The notes beneath the pieces are model-generated. The model saw nothing but the letters and a program-made list of their open reading frames with translations. It was not told the DNA's origin and searched no databases. A program made the position numbers and the translations under genes. Positions 25,934-34,913 of a DNA stretch of 64,000 nucleotides are shown here, piece by piece (position 1 is the stretch's first letter; each line of letters starts with the position of its first letter). The stretch comes from WLMZ01 sp963732585 (GTDB taxonomy: Bacteria > Actinomycetota > Acidimicrobiia > Acidimicrobiales > Ilumatobacteraceae): positions 434,001 to 498,000 of the forward strand of contig CAVSZY010000005.1 in assembly GCA_963732585.1 (NCBI GenBank), given 5' to 3'.

Positions 25934-25974
25934 CCACCCACACTAAACCTCGCGGGTTATCCTGTGGTGGACCC
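24715..25974 (-). mobile_element. Insertion sequence, ISAzo13-like, about 1260 bp
   Basis: Ends inferred from imperfect inverted termini (GGGGCCGC at 24715 against GGGTCCAC read from 25974 on the minus strand) and a matching TAA on both flanks (24712-24714 and 25975-25977), a plausible 3-bp target duplication. It carries one transposase gene on the minus strand. It sits between the beta-helix region and the LVIVD-domain gene. Confidence 0.65.
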
Positions 25975-26024
25975 TAACAACGCGCAGGCGAGCTGTTTCG
26001 CTGCAAAATGTTCTTTCGCACGTT

Positions 26025-26057
26025 CCGGAGGAGGAAGGGCGATCCTTCCTCCTCCGG
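26025..26057 (-). terminator. Terminator hairpin of the LVIVD/PA gene
   Basis: A perfect 14-bp stem (CCGGAGGAGGAAGG with CCTTCCTCCTCCGG) and a 5-base loop, 12 bp past the stop codon at 26070. No T-run, as is common in high-GC actinobacteria. Confidence 0.8.
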
Positions 26058-26069
26058 CCGACGGTTCAG

Positions 26070-27923
26070 TTAGGGGGCGACCTTGAAGATGTACAGGCCG
26101 AGGTCGCGGTCGCTCATCGCCACGTACTCTTCGCCCTTGTGCAGGAACGTCTGCACACCCCAGAAGTTGTTGCCACCCTCGTCGATGAATCGGCCGCTCT
26201 CGACGATCTCGCCGTCAACGATGTCGACCACCCGCAGGCCACCGGAATAGTAGGAGATGTAGGCCCGAGCGGGGTCGATCAGCGAGGTGGCCACCTCGTG
26301 GACGGAGAGGTCACCGAAACCGTCTGCCTTGTCGATGTCCATCGCCTCGGGGATCGCGTAGGTGTCCAGTTCGGTGAGCTTGCCCGCATCGTCATTGCTG
26401 AACAAGCGCACGTAACCCCAGCCGTCGAAGGCCACGTTGAGGCTGATCGAATCACCCACTTGGCCTACCGCTACGCCGGGAAGCAGCTCACCGGCACCGG
26501 TGAGACACGCCGCCTGGTCGAATCCGGGCAGGTCGAACACGTCATATCCATCGCCGCGGCTGATGAACGCGGCCGGGATGCCAGCAACGGCATTCATCGT
26601 CAGCAGGCCGCAGGCATCGGCACCTTCGCGCTCGATCACTACTGCGGCGAGGTAACCGCCGGCGGCTTCGATGTTGACGAACTTCTCGTTGAAGGTACAG
26701 AAACCGCGTGACACGACGGCGATTTGGGTGCCATCACCAGCGGGTACGGCCTCGTCGCCAATGCAGCCTCGCCCGACATAGACGGCATCGCCGCCTACCG
26801 ACGAACCGCCGGCGATGAGCGCGGTTTGGGTTCCGGTACCGGCGAAGAACTTGTCGCCCTCGCCGGTCGTCACGTTGAAGGCGAACGGCGAGAAATCTTC
26901 GTCAGCAGCCAAGATGTATTGGTTGTCGAGGGTGAACTCGGCCTGATGGGCATTGCCCTCCGGCGGCTCGGAGGCGCCGGTTTGCTCGAGCAGTTGCGGG
27001 TCGATCTCGGCGAAGTCCGAATCGGCCACCACCGTTGCGTTTGCCGGGTCGGTGACATCCATCTTCACGTAGCCGCCATCCCAGTACGACAGCAGCATCA
27101 CCCAGAGACCATCGATCTGCTTGACGACCATGTCGTGGAGGAACACGGCCTGCAGGTTTCCGGGGCTTGCCTGCGACACCTGAGCCGTGAGGTCGTACTC
27201 GGCGATCAGACTCGGCTTGCGCGGGTCGGTGATGTCGACGATGTCGACGTCGGCGGCCTCGTCGTTGTCGACCATGACGGCGTAGGCCTTCGAGCCAGCA
27301 TCCCAAGCGAAGACGCTGTGGATCTCGTGGGCTGCCTTCTTGCCCTGACCCGACGTCTGCTGGTCGTCGCCGTAGCCTTCGGTCAACAGGCTCGGGTTGG
27401 CCGGCTTGGTGACGTTATAGATGTTCAACCCGCCGAAGCCGGTCTTTTCGTTGCAGGTTTCGTTGTTCGTGATCAGGATGTCGCCGGTGAACTTTGGCGT
27501 GGAGATCGACAGAGCTTGCACGCCTTCACCGGCGGCGCTGCCCTCCTTGGAATTGACGAATGACACCTCCTTCGGCGCGGCAGGGTTGCGGATGTCGACG
27601 ACATGAACGCCGTTGTATTTGCAGGTCTCGCCACCCCAGGCGGCAAGATAGGCGTAGCCCTTGTGCACGCCGACGTCGGCGATCTTGCCAGGCTCGACGT
27701 TCTTCAGCGCCAACTTCGAGACCAGCGTGATGTTGCCCGTGGAACCTGCATCGAGATGACCCTCGTCACCACCATGCTGCAGGTGGTGATTGTGCGTCGA
27801 CTTGGCATCATCGACCGCACCATCGTCGATCGTGGTGGTGTCGTGAGCCCACGCCAGCGCGGCCGGGAATAATCCGAGGCCGAGGGCGCATGCCACGACG
27901 ATGGAACGACGTGAGAGATTCAT
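26070..27923 (-). CDS. Secreted LVIVD-repeat protein with PA-like domain
   Basis: 617 residues with a signal peptide (RRSIVVACALGLGLFPAALAWA). Beta-propeller-like LVIVD repeats appear as VHVVDIRNPAAPKEVSFV, LNIYNVTKPANPSLLTEG, VDIVDITDPRKPSLIAEY and LRVVDIVDGEIVESGRF. A protease-associated (PA) segment is inserted in the middle (about residues 375-475: GDGTQIAVVSRGFCTFNEKF, AVVIEREGADACG). A His-rich head (HNHHLQHGGDEGH) could bind metal. Of two ATGs I prefer 27923, because AAAGG lies six bases before it but touches the one at 27929. Extracellular or cell-surface; partner unknown. Confidence 0.75.
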   Translation of the reverse strand: MNLSRRSIVVACALGLGLFPAALAWAHDTTTIDDGAVDDAKSTHNHHLQHGGDEGHLDAGSTGNITLVSKLALKNVEPGKIADVGVHKGYAYLAAWGGETCKYNGVHVVDIRNPAAPKEVSFVNSKEGSAAGEGVQALSISTPKFTGDILITNNETCNEKTGFGGLNIYNVTKPANPSLLTEGYGDDQQTSGQGKKAAHEIHSVFAWDAGSKAYAVMVDNDEAADVDIVDITDPRKPSLIAEYDLTAQVSQASPGNLQAVFLHDMVVKQIDGLWVMLLSYWDGGYVKMDVTDPANATVVADSDFAEIDPQLLEQTGASEPPEGNAHQAEFTLDNQYILAADEDFSPFAFNVTTGEGDKFFAGTGTQTALIAGGSSVGGDAVYVGRGCIGDEAVPAGDGTQIAVVSRGFCTFNEKFVNIEAAGGYLAAVVIEREGADACGLLTMNAVAGIPAAFISRGDGYDVFDLPGFDQAACLTGAGELLPGVAVGQVGDSISLNVAFDGWGYVRLFSNDDAGKLTELDTYAIPEAMDIDKADGFGDLSVHEVATSLIDPARAYISYYSGGLRVVDIVDGEIVESGRFIDEGGNNFWGVQTFLHKGEEYVAMSDRDLGLYIFKVAP

Positions 27924-27974
27924 GCTCATCCTTTCGTGTGTCCACCATCGAATGAGTGGACGCTTCAGCGGATA

Positions 27975-28985
27975 CTAGGCCTCCTGAGGACCGTGTGCTG
28001 AAACAACTGCCTTGTCGAGGGCGTCGATCGCCCAGGCGATGCCCTCGTCGGGGTGTTCGATTGCCAGGTGCAGGTGCCATCCGTCGCCGGGCTCGTCGGC
28101 GTCGAACCAGTACCAGCGCAAGGAGGCAGCGATCGTTCCTAGCTCGTCTGGGTCGACTGGCCAGTCCTCGACCACCCCGCCGAACGCGGCCAGCAACCAC
28201 CACGCGGCGAATCGCCCGTGGGCGGCCCCGCGGCGGCGCCCGTGAGCGCCGCCGACCGCACCGGCCCACCCCAGCCATGCCAGCGCCTCGGCCGCCGTCA
28301 GCTCGGTCAACGAGGCGTTGCGCACCCCGAGAGCGGCGACCGCCTGTTGGGCTGAGCCTTCGACGGCGGTGACGGTGACCTTGCCGTTCGACCCCGCCGA
28401 CCAGGCGTCGAGTAACTGACGGATGGCCTCGTCAACCAGATCGTCTTCGATGAGATCGGCATCGTCGGGTAGCGCAACTCTGACGCCAGGCCGAGCTACC
28501 GGAGGTGGCGCAGGGAACTCGGTGCTCTGATCCTTGTACTCGGCGAGCTGGTACTCGGGTTCCCAAGCTTGCAGCGCAAACGGAATATCGAGCGCGTTGA
28601 CGATGTCGCCGTCGATGGTTTCGCCACGCAACGCTCGTTCATGAGCGACGAACGAGGCCCGGATCGGGTCGTCGAGCAGCGGTGCAAGCTCGGCCCAGGT
28701 GTGGTGTTGGGCGGCGACCTCGCTGAGCGGCCCCGGCGTAAACCGCCCGCTTCCTTCATCGAGCACCCGCACTGCCCATTCGACAGGCGCCCACAACGCC
28801 AGGCGATACTCGGCCAACGACGCCGCCGGCCACAGCTGGCGCCCGGTTGACACCGCTGCACGGCAACGATCGCGCAAGCGCAACAATGCTTCCCACTCTC
28901 GCGCCGCGGTGCGGGCATCGATCAAGCGCACCAGCCCGTCGAGGTCGTTGGCCGTGATCAGGGCGTCGAGCGCCTCGTCGTTCAT
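27975..28985 (-). CDS. Conserved-type hypothetical protein coupled to SCO1664
   Basis: 336 residues, soluble, no signal peptide. The N-terminal half is helical (ANDLDGLVRLIDARTAAREWEALLRLRDRC) with WAPVEWAVRVLDEGSGRF. The C-terminal half has AAEALAWLGWAGAVGGAHGRRRGAAHGRFAAWWLLAAFGG and SLRWYWFDADEPGDGWHLHLAIEHP. I do not recognise a domain. Its ATG overlaps the stop of the SCO1664-like gene by four bases, so it is probably made together with the SCO1664/DUF3090/mutase group and shares their process. Confidence 0.6.
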   Translation of the reverse strand: MNDEALDALITANDLDGLVRLIDARTAAREWEALLRLRDRCRAAVSTGRQLWPAASLAEYRLALWAPVEWAVRVLDEGSGRFTPGPLSEVAAQHHTWAELAPLLDDPIRASFVAHERALRGETIDGDIVNALDIPFALQAWEPEYQLAEYKDQSTEFPAPPPVARPGVRVALPDDADLIEDDLVDEAIRQLLDAWSAGSNGKVTVTAVEGSAQQAVAALGVRNASLTELTAAEALAWLGWAGAVGGAHGRRRGAAHGRFAAWWLLAAFGGVVEDWPVDPDELGTIAASLRWYWFDADEPGDGWHLHLAIEHPDEGIAWAIDALDKAVVSAHGPQEA

Positions 28986-29686
28986 ACCAAAGGCCAGGGG
29001 TAGCGACGGCCTGTCTCATCGACGGGGAGATGGCCGGCGTCGCGCAGCCAGGTAGCCCGCTGCGAGATCGCCTCGACCTCGTCGTCGTCGAGCAGCACGC
29101 TGATCGACAACGGCACCGCAACCGCCAGAACGTCGAGCGCAGCACAGGCCCCCGGGGGCAACGGTTGGCCGGCGAAATCCCAGATCACGGTGCGCAGCTT
29201 GTAGTCAGAGGCGAAACACAACCCGTGATCGATACCCCAGATGGCACCGTCGTTGGCCAACAGCACGTGACCGCTCTTACGATCGGTGTTGTTGGCCACG
29301 AAATCGAACACCGCCATCTGCTGTAGGCGCCGGTGCAGATCGGGCTGGTTCTCGAGGATCGTGAAGTAGTGCTGTTGATGGTCGGCGTCGACGAACCATT
29401 GCACCGAACCCTCGCCATACGGTCCGTCACGGATCAGCGTCGGCGGCACCAAACCGAACCCCATCGCCTCGCTCAGTTGGTACGCAGCCAGTTCGCGACG
29501 GTGCAATCCGGAAGGAAAATCCCACAGCGGGCGCTCGCCTTTGGTCGGTTTGTAGATCGCCTGAAAGGAGCCCACCGCCGACGAGATGTTGACCAGAAAC
29601 GTGGCGTTGCTGCTCCACGGCATGCGGCCCTCGATTTCGATCTCGCCCTCGGCGAGAATCGTCAGCGCTAGTTCATCTTCGGGCAT
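28982..29686 (-). CDS. SCO1664-family protein (phosphoinositide-kinase-like fold)
   Basis: 234 residues. Kinase-like pattern: FQAIYKPTKGERPLWDFP (Lys for nucleotide), HRRELAAYQLSEAMGFGLVPPT, then MAVFDFVANNTDRKSGHVLLANDGAIWGIDHGLCF, which resembles the catalytic/metal loop of PI3/4-kinase and HipA-like folds (Asp-Arg-x5-His and Gly-Ile-Asp-His). Substrate unknown. I chose ATG 29686, which overlaps the DUF3090 stop by 19 bases; the longer start at 29770 would add an Arg-rich unlikely head. Confidence 0.78.
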   Translation of the reverse strand: MPEDELALTILAEGEIEIEGRMPWSSNATFLVNISSAVGSFQAIYKPTKGERPLWDFPSGLHRRELAAYQLSEAMGFGLVPPTLIRDGPYGEGSVQWFVDADHQQHYFTILENQPDLHRRLQQMAVFDFVANNTDRKSGHVLLANDGAIWGIDHGLCFASDYKLRTVIWDFAGQPLPPGACAALDVLAVAVPLSISVLLDDDEVEAISQRATWLRDAGHLPVDETGRRYPWPLV

Positions 29687-30180
29687 ACGTGTCCGTCGGC
29701 ACCTGCGGGTCGGCCGCAAAAGGCGCATGGCGGCCGACCCGCCGAGACCAGCTGTTCGGCCTGTTGGCAATAGGCCAAAGCGTGAGCAACGTCGATCAGG
29801 AGGCGCACTCGCCCTTGGTCGTCTGCGGCCTCGGGGTCGATCTCGCCGTTCTCGTCGACGGTGATCGCCTCTTCGAGTTGGACGACGATCTGGTTGGTGT
29901 CACGGTCGTAGCCGAGACCGATCGAACCGAGCACGAAGGCGATATTGATCGGACTGTCGACGTCGACGTTGGTTGAGCCTGGCCTCGGCGGCACCGCCGG
30001 GAGGTCGTTCAAAATGCGCCGCAAGAACTCGGCGATACCGGCAACCTGCTGCTTTTCGCATTTGATCGTCACCTGCGCGCTGCCCGAATCGACCTTCAAG
30101 AAGAAGGTGCGCTGCCCGGGGCGCCCGACGGTGGCCGCCCCGAATTTGTCGACGGAGTCGAATTGGTAAAAGACACCCAC
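29668..30180 (-). CDS. DUF3090 family protein with C-terminal zinc-ribbon-like cysteines
   Basis: 170 residues, family length. GTG start gives GVFYQFDSVDKFGAATVGRP. The body has VTIKCEKQQVAGIAEFLRR, and the C-terminus has CAFCGRPAGADGHVCPKMN (CxxC plus Cys), probably binding zinc. Function unknown. It overlaps the SCO1664-like gene and lies 9 bp after the mutase-like gene, the order known from many actinobacteria, where mshC (mycothiol ligase) often follows. Confidence 0.85.
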   Translation of the reverse strand: MGVFYQFDSVDKFGAATVGRPGQRTFFLKVDSGSAQVTIKCEKQQVAGIAEFLRRILNDLPAVPPRPGSTNVDVDSPINIAFVLGSIGLGYDRDTNQIVVQLEEAITVDENGEIDPEAADDQGRVRLLIDVAHALAYCQQAEQLVSAGRPPCAFCGRPAGADGHVCPKMN

Positions 30181-30189
30181 TGCGCGCCC

Positions 30190-30846
30190 CTACGACGGCC
30201 GGAGGTCGCGCAAGGAACCCCCGGTGGAATTGACGGTCAGCACCGTTGGGCCGCCGACGCTGTAGGCCACGGCGCTGATCGAACAGGTGGAGATGACGAT
30301 GCGCTGAAACAGATCGATGTGGGTGCCCATCGCGTGAGCGACAGCAGCTTTGATCGGGTCGGCATGGGAGACAACGGCGATCACCCCGCCAACGTGCTTG
30401 GCGGCAAGGCGCTGGACGGCCGAGACCATCCGATTTTGCATCTCGGTAAAACTCTCACCATTCGGAAAACGGAACGTCGACGGTGAACGTTGCACAGTGG
30501 CCCATTCGGGCAACTTCATCAGCGCCTTCAATTCGGCACCCGTCCAGTCACCGAAGTCGCATTCCAACAATCCCTTGTCGATCACCACCGCTACTCCTGT
30601 CGCTGTGGCGATCGGTGCGGCGGTTTCTCTGGCGCGCTCCAGCGGTGAGGCATAGAGCCCGTCGAGCTTGGCGAGTTCACCGATGCGCAGCGCGGCGGCG
30701 GCGGCCTGGGCGTGCCCGGCGTCGGCGAGATGCAACCCTTTGGCCCGACCTGGAAGCACCTTGCCGGTGGTCGGGGTTTGGCCGTGGCGAACGAACAACA
30801 CCAGCGTCGATGTCGCCGAGTGAGCAGGGGTTTTGCGTGCAGCCAT
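30190..30846 (-). CDS. MSMEG_4193-like histidine phosphatase (phosphoglycerate-mutase superfamily)
   Basis: 218 residues. Catalytic RHG (VLFVRHGQTPTTGKVLPG) near residue 20, ASPLERARETAAPI near 66, acidic ECDFGDWTGAEL near 92 and the second His in VVSHADPIKAAVAHAMG near 158. This is a phosphatase rather than a glycolytic mutase by its short length. It heads the four-gene minus-strand group with DUF3090, SCO1664 and the hypothetical gene. Confidence 0.83.
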   Translation of the reverse strand: MAARKTPAHSATSTLVLFVRHGQTPTTGKVLPGRAKGLHLADAGHAQAAAAALRIGELAKLDGLYASPLERARETAAPIATATGVAVVIDKGLLECDFGDWTGAELKALMKLPEWATVQRSPSTFRFPNGESFTEMQNRMVSAVQRLAAKHVGGVIAVVSHADPIKAAVAHAMGTHIDLFQRIVISTCSISAVAYSVGGPTVLTVNSTGGSLRDLRPS

Positions 30847-30857
30847 GTACTGCCAAG

Positions 30858-31791
30858 CTACCGGCCAGATCGGCTGGACAAGAAGGCGCCGGACAACACA
30901 AGTGCGGTGCCGATGATGTGCAGTGGCACAATCGCATCACCATTGATGCTCCACCCGAGGAAGATGGCCACGACAGGGATGCAATACCCGATGATTGAAC
31001 CGCGGGTGGCACCGACGTTGCCCATCAACCAGGCGGTGATCAGAAACGCCGCGCCGGTGCCCAACGCCCCGAGGGCGAGCATCGAGGCGACGGCGGTGGT
31101 GTTCGGGTCGAACTTCTGGGTAATGCCATAGACGCCGAACGGGGCGATCATCGCTACGGCCATCAGCTGGATTTGTCGTTGCACCACGGGAGCGCCGTAT
31201 TTCTGAGTCAAGGGCACCCCCAAATTGGACGAGATGCCGTAGCAGACCACCGCGGAAAAGGATCATCAGCAGCCCGCCAATCGAGGCCTTGCCGTCGTCC
31301 AGCGATGGGAAGGCGATGGCGAGCACACCGATGGCACCGACGATCAGTCCGGCGATTTGGTTGCGCCCCGGCAATCGCCGCAACATGATCGAGGCCACGG
31401 CGGCGGCCACCAGCGGGACCCCGGAGTTCAACATCCCGGCCACCGACGAGGAGATGTGCGCCTGGGCCAGCGGGAACATGGTCATCGGGATGAGCATCCA
31501 GGTGACCGCCAAGACCCACATGCGGCGGCGGTCGGCGCGCTCGATCGATTTGCGCGCCTGAGGGAACAGGCTCAGGATCGATGCGCCGAGCAGCACGCGG
31601 AACAGGGCGATGGACAGCGGGTGAAACGATTCCCGGGCTCGGGAGATGAAGAGGAAGCTTGCGCCCCAGGTGATCGAAACCAGCACCAGCGCGGCCCAAT
31701 CGATGGCACTGAACGGCGCCGAGCTTCGTCCTTCGGCGGTGATCGCTACCCGACTGGCGGATTTTGGAGAGGTCTCAGGCTCGCTCGTCAC
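30858..31791 (-). pseudogene. EamA/RhaT-type drug-metabolite transporter, split by a +1 frameshift
   Basis: The first part from GTG 31791 carries EamA helices (WAALVLVSITWGASFLFISR, AQAHISSSVAGMLNSGVPLVAAAVASIML) up to GGLLMILF. It then turns Arg/His-rich. The adjacent frame continues VVCYGISSNLGVPLTQKYGAP and ends FLGWSINGDAIVPLHIIG...LVLSGAFLSSRSGR at 30858. One extra base near 31251-31260 (the CGCGGAAAAGG stretch) accounts for the break. The repaired protein has about ten helices and normal length. Confidence 0.75.
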
Positions 31792-31812
31792 CTCGCCAAA
31801 CTAGTCGATCGC

Positions 31813-31836
31813 CTGTTCGATCGTCTGTTCGATCGC
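31813..31836. repeat. Two 12-bp tandem repeats containing GATCG
   Basis: CTGTTCGATCG(T/C) occurs twice at 31813-31824 and 31825-31836, preceded by a partial copy (GTCGATCGC). It lies in the 55-bp gap between the EamA start and the end of the glycan operon. Confidence 0.6.
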
Positions 31837-31846
31837 ACAGAGGTCG

Positions 31847-32794
31847 TCAGCTGTGGATCGTGGCCAACCGACGCTCGGTGAGACGGATCAGCGCCCCGGT
31901 CGTGCGCTTGCGTCCGGGGATCTGTCGGCTCAAGGAGACGTGGCGAGCCAACGTCATCGTCGTGTAGGCCTCGATCGCCGCCCGGTGGCTCTCCCCGGCG
32001 AGTCGAAGATAGGTGCCCCGACAGCTGTCGGCGACGATGTCGAGCGCGCCAGCGTCGCCGTGGCAACGGATGCCGAGCTCGTAAACATGCCCGATGAAGT
32101 TGCCGATGTCCGTCGCCGGGTCGCCGGCGCAGTAGAGATCGAAGTCGACCACCGTCACGCCACGATCATCGACCAACAGTTGGTCGGGATAAAAGTCGCG
32201 ATGAATGCCGCGCCTGGGTCGATCGCTAAGGGCATCGACGAGCTGCTCGCATCGTTCGACGATGGTGTGCAACCGTGACATCGTCTGATCGGACACCCGC
32301 ATCTGCGCGAACCGTTGGCGGAGGATCTCCACCTCTCGTTCGGCGTTGTGCTCACGGCGCGTCGCCACACCGGATCGATGGATCTTGAACGCCGCTTGGG
32401 CGGCCTTCGAGCCGATGTCGAACATGGTTGCCCGATCGGGTGGTGGCGTCGACTCGAGTATCGCGCCCATCGATGTTCCCGGCACGAGGCGCTGCACCCA
32501 GAGGTCAAGCTGGTCGAACACTGCGATCGGCGAGGCGACGCGGATGCCGTCCTCGGCGTGGCAGCCGAAACCGACGCTCTCGAACGAAGCGGCGAGGCGG
32601 TAGGGGCTCGAAGCCCGATGCCCCGAACGCATCTTGCCCAGCAGTGGGCCGTGGGTGGTGTCGTAGCGGACCAGCGCCCGTTTGCCAGGCTTGTGGCGCA
32701 CTACGTAGGCGGCGAACACCTGCCGCTCGAGCAGCACGCTCATCAGCTCGGTATTCAACGAGGCTTCCAGGTGGGGCAATGCCAGGTCGATCAT
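31847..32794 (-). CDS. APH/choline-kinase-like phosphotransferase (last gene of glycan operon)
   Basis: 315 residues. Kinase features: RHKPGKRALVRYDTT (nucleotide-binding region), catalytic loop GIHRDFYPDQLLVDD and metal motif VVDFDLYCAGDPATDIGNF. The Brenner motif HxDxxxxN has Gln in place of Asn (HRDFYPDQ). Family members phosphorylate small hydroxylated molecules, commonly sugars or aminoglycosides. The ATG overlaps the preceding glycosyltransferase stop by four bases. Given the neighbours, a sugar or glycan substrate is the best inference, not drug resistance. Confidence 0.78.
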   Translation of the reverse strand: MIDLALPHLEASLNTELMSVLLERQVFAAYVVRHKPGKRALVRYDTTHGPLLGKMRSGHRASSPYRLAASFESVGFGCHAEDGIRVASPIAVFDQLDLWVQRLVPGTSMGAILESTPPPDRATMFDIGSKAAQAAFKIHRSGVATRREHNAEREVEILRQRFAQMRVSDQTMSRLHTIVERCEQLVDALSDRPRRGIHRDFYPDQLLVDDRGVTVVDFDLYCAGDPATDIGNFIGHVYELGIRCHGDAGALDIVADSCRGTYLRLAGESHRAAIEAYTTMTLARHVSLSRQIPGRKRTTGALIRLTERRLATIHS

Positions 32795-34044
32795 GCCGCC
32801 ACCTCGACGCTAGCGAGACCGATCACCTGTGCTGCGTTGCGGTCCCAGGTGTAACGGCTGCGCACCATCGCCGCGCCGTTGCGCCCCAGTTCGGCCGCCA
32901 AGGTGGTGTCGGCGATCAACGAGATGCAGCCGTCGGCGAGTCCCTGCATGTCGCCAGGTTCGCTCAGCCAGGCCGTGTGGCGGTGGGTGACGGTGTCGCT
33001 GATCTGCCCGACGTCGGAAGCGACCACCGGCACACCGCAGGCCAGGTACTCGAACATCTTCAGCGGCGAGAAGTAGAAGTCGTGTTCGAGGCGTGGATAC
33101 GGCGCCAGCGCGACCGTGAAACCTTGGATGACGCTCGGCATCTCCTCGTGGTCGACGGCACCGAGGAAGACGACCTGGTCGGCCACACCAAGCTCCGTGG
33201 CTCGGCGCTCGATCTCCGGGCGCAGGGGGCCGTCACCAGCGATCACCAGTCGGGTCTCGGGGAAGCGCTGATGAACGAGATGCAGGATTTCGGGGAGGTG
33301 CTCGACGCCGTGCCAGGCGCGCAAACCGCCAACGAAGCCGAGCGTCGGCGGGCTGGCCGGGGCATGGGCGCCCGGGGCCTTGGCGGCGGGGAACTTAGCG
33401 GCGGGGGCGAAGCGGGTGATGTCGACGCCATTGGGCAATACGTGAATGCGCTGCGAATCGACGCCGAGCCCGCTGACGTAGGCAACCAACTGCTCGGAAA
33501 CGACGACAACGGCGGTGGCCGCTAACAACAGCTCGCGTTCCACTGCCTGGTACATGGTGGCAAACGGCCCGCCGCGATAACGGCTTTGCTCGTCGGCCAG
33601 CGGTGCGTTCAATTCAACGATCAGCGGCCGGTCGAGCTGCTGTGCAAGCGCGACGCCGGCGGTGGACAACAGCGAGGCGCGCACGTAGATCAGCTCGGGG
33701 GCGTCGTCGGTCGTAAAGCGCTGCGCAAGGTAGTCGACGAGCGCCTTGTCATAGAGGATGCGGCGGATGTCCTTGGGCAGCGAGGTGCTCGGGCTGAATC
33801 GATCGACCCAGGCGTCGAGCGTGTGTTTGACCTGCTGCACGTCCTCAGGCACGGCGACTCGGGTGACCGTCGCCGGGGTTTCGACTGCGGCCGGGGCACC
33901 CGGCTTGGTGAGGCGTGGGGCGATCAGCTCGACGTCGTGCCCGGCGCGGTGGAAGGCGGCAATCATCTCGCGGACATGGATCGATGAGCCCTTGCGACCG
34001 AGCACGTCGATGCCGGTATCGGGGCACAGGTAGAGAATTTTCAC
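32791..34044 (-). CDS. GT4-family glycosyltransferase
   Basis: 417 residues, GT-B fold. N-terminal acceptor domain with LYLCPDTGIDVLGRKGSSIHVREMIAAFHRAGHDV. Donor domain with PNGVDITRFAPA near 225, VGGLRAWHGVEHLPEILH, VIAGDGPLRPEIERRA and the E-x7-E region FYFSPLKMFEYLACGVPVVAS near 345. The family uses a retaining mechanism with NDP-sugars. Overlaps both neighbours by four bases. Confidence 0.88.
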   Translation of the reverse strand: MKILYLCPDTGIDVLGRKGSSIHVREMIAAFHRAGHDVELIAPRLTKPGAPAAVETPATVTRVAVPEDVQQVKHTLDAWVDRFSPSTSLPKDIRRILYDKALVDYLAQRFTTDDAPELIYVRASLLSTAGVALAQQLDRPLIVELNAPLADEQSRYRGGPFATMYQAVERELLLAATAVVVVSEQLVAYVSGLGVDSQRIHVLPNGVDITRFAPAAKFPAAKAPGAHAPASPPTLGFVGGLRAWHGVEHLPEILHLVHQRFPETRLVIAGDGPLRPEIERRATELGVADQVVFLGAVDHEEMPSVIQGFTVALAPYPRLEHDFYFSPLKMFEYLACGVPVVASDVGQISDTVTHRHTAWLSEPGDMQGLADGCISLIADTTLAAELGRNGAAMVRSRYTWDRNAAQVIGLASVEVAA

Positions 34045-34913
34045 GGCAGTTCCTTGAGTTTGGTGAGCATGCGATCACGTTCTTCGAGCCATCCGTTGTC
34101 GCGCAGGCGGTGGCGGCGACAGGCGCGACGCAGCAGGTTGAAGGCCCGGTAGGTGTCGATTCGATCGTGGTCGATCACGGTCGGCTGGTACCCAGCGAGG
34201 AACTGGGAAGCGAGCGAACCGTCGCTGTCGAGGTTGTGGCTGTCGAGGTAGCTGAGCATGTAGGCGACGTCGAACATCGGGTCGCCGAGCGCGGCGAGAT
34301 CCCAATCGACGACGCCAACACGCTCGCCGATGAGCAGTTGGCGGAGGTGAAAGTCGCGGTGTAGCACGCTTGAACGTTCCACTCCTTGCAGCTTGGCGAG
34401 GCGCGAGAGCGCAGCTTCGATGATCGCACGCCAATGCGGGGCCTGGTCGGCGAGCACAAGCGGATGTGGCGAGACGAGTTCGGCGACGTGGTCGCTGATG
34501 GTTGCCTGGTCGAGGATGCGATGCAACGGCCGAGCATCGATCGAGTGCAGCTCGCGCAGCGCCACACCGCAGCGGTACATGTGCCGGGCGTCGGGTTGCT
34601 TGGCTTCCACGCCGATCAGCTCGCTGGTGAGCAGCACATGTTCGTCCTCGTCGTAGGCGACCACCTGTGGCACCGCCAATTCGACGATGTCGCCACGTTG
34701 CTGCATCTGATCGCCGAGGTGTTGCAGCAACGAGGCGATCGTGGCGAGACTGGCGTCTTGCACACATTTGGCAATCACGTTGCCTGAATCGGTACGCACG
34801 CGCAGCACCCGTCGCGGGCCAACGACAGCGATCGCGTCGACCGAGGTTGCCGGCGAACCGACGTGTCGGCGGACGAGTTCGCGCACCACGGCATCGTTGG
34901 CCAGCGTGATCAT
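34041..34913 (-). CDS. APH-type phosphotransferase
   Basis: 290 residues. Nucleotide-binding RTDSGNVIAKCVQDASL, catalytic loop SVLHRDFHLRQLLIGE and metal motif VVDWDLAALGDPMFDVAYML. The catalytic-loop Asn is again Gln (HRDFHLRQ), shared with the other kinase of the operon, so the two belong to one subfamily. Length is normal. Coupled to both neighbours by 4-base overlaps. Two kinases in one glycan locus suggest two phosphorylation steps or two substrates. Confidence 0.78.
   Translation of the reverse strand: MITLANDAVVRELVRRHVGSPATSVDAIAVVGPRRVLRVRTDSGNVIAKCVQDASLATIASLLQHLGDQMQQRGDIVELAVPQVVAYDEDEHVLLTSELIGVEAKQPDARHMYRCGVALRELHSIDARPLHRILDQATISDHVAELVSPHPLVLADQAPHWRAIIEAALSRLAKLQGVERSSVLHRDFHLRQLLIGERVGVVDWDLAALGDPMFDVAYMLSYLDSHNLDSDGSLASQFLAGYQPTVIDHDRIDTYRAFNLLRRACRRHRLRDNGWLEERDRMLTKLKELP

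Noticed and set aside
24715..25974. Composite transposon or integrated phage
   Set aside because: Only one transposase and short inverted ends are present; no second IS copy, integrase or att sites seen.
31847..34913. Aminoglycoside-resistance genes
   Set aside because: The APH-like kinases are embedded and translationally coupled in a glycosyltransferase/exporter operon, so a sugar substrate is more likely than drug resistance.
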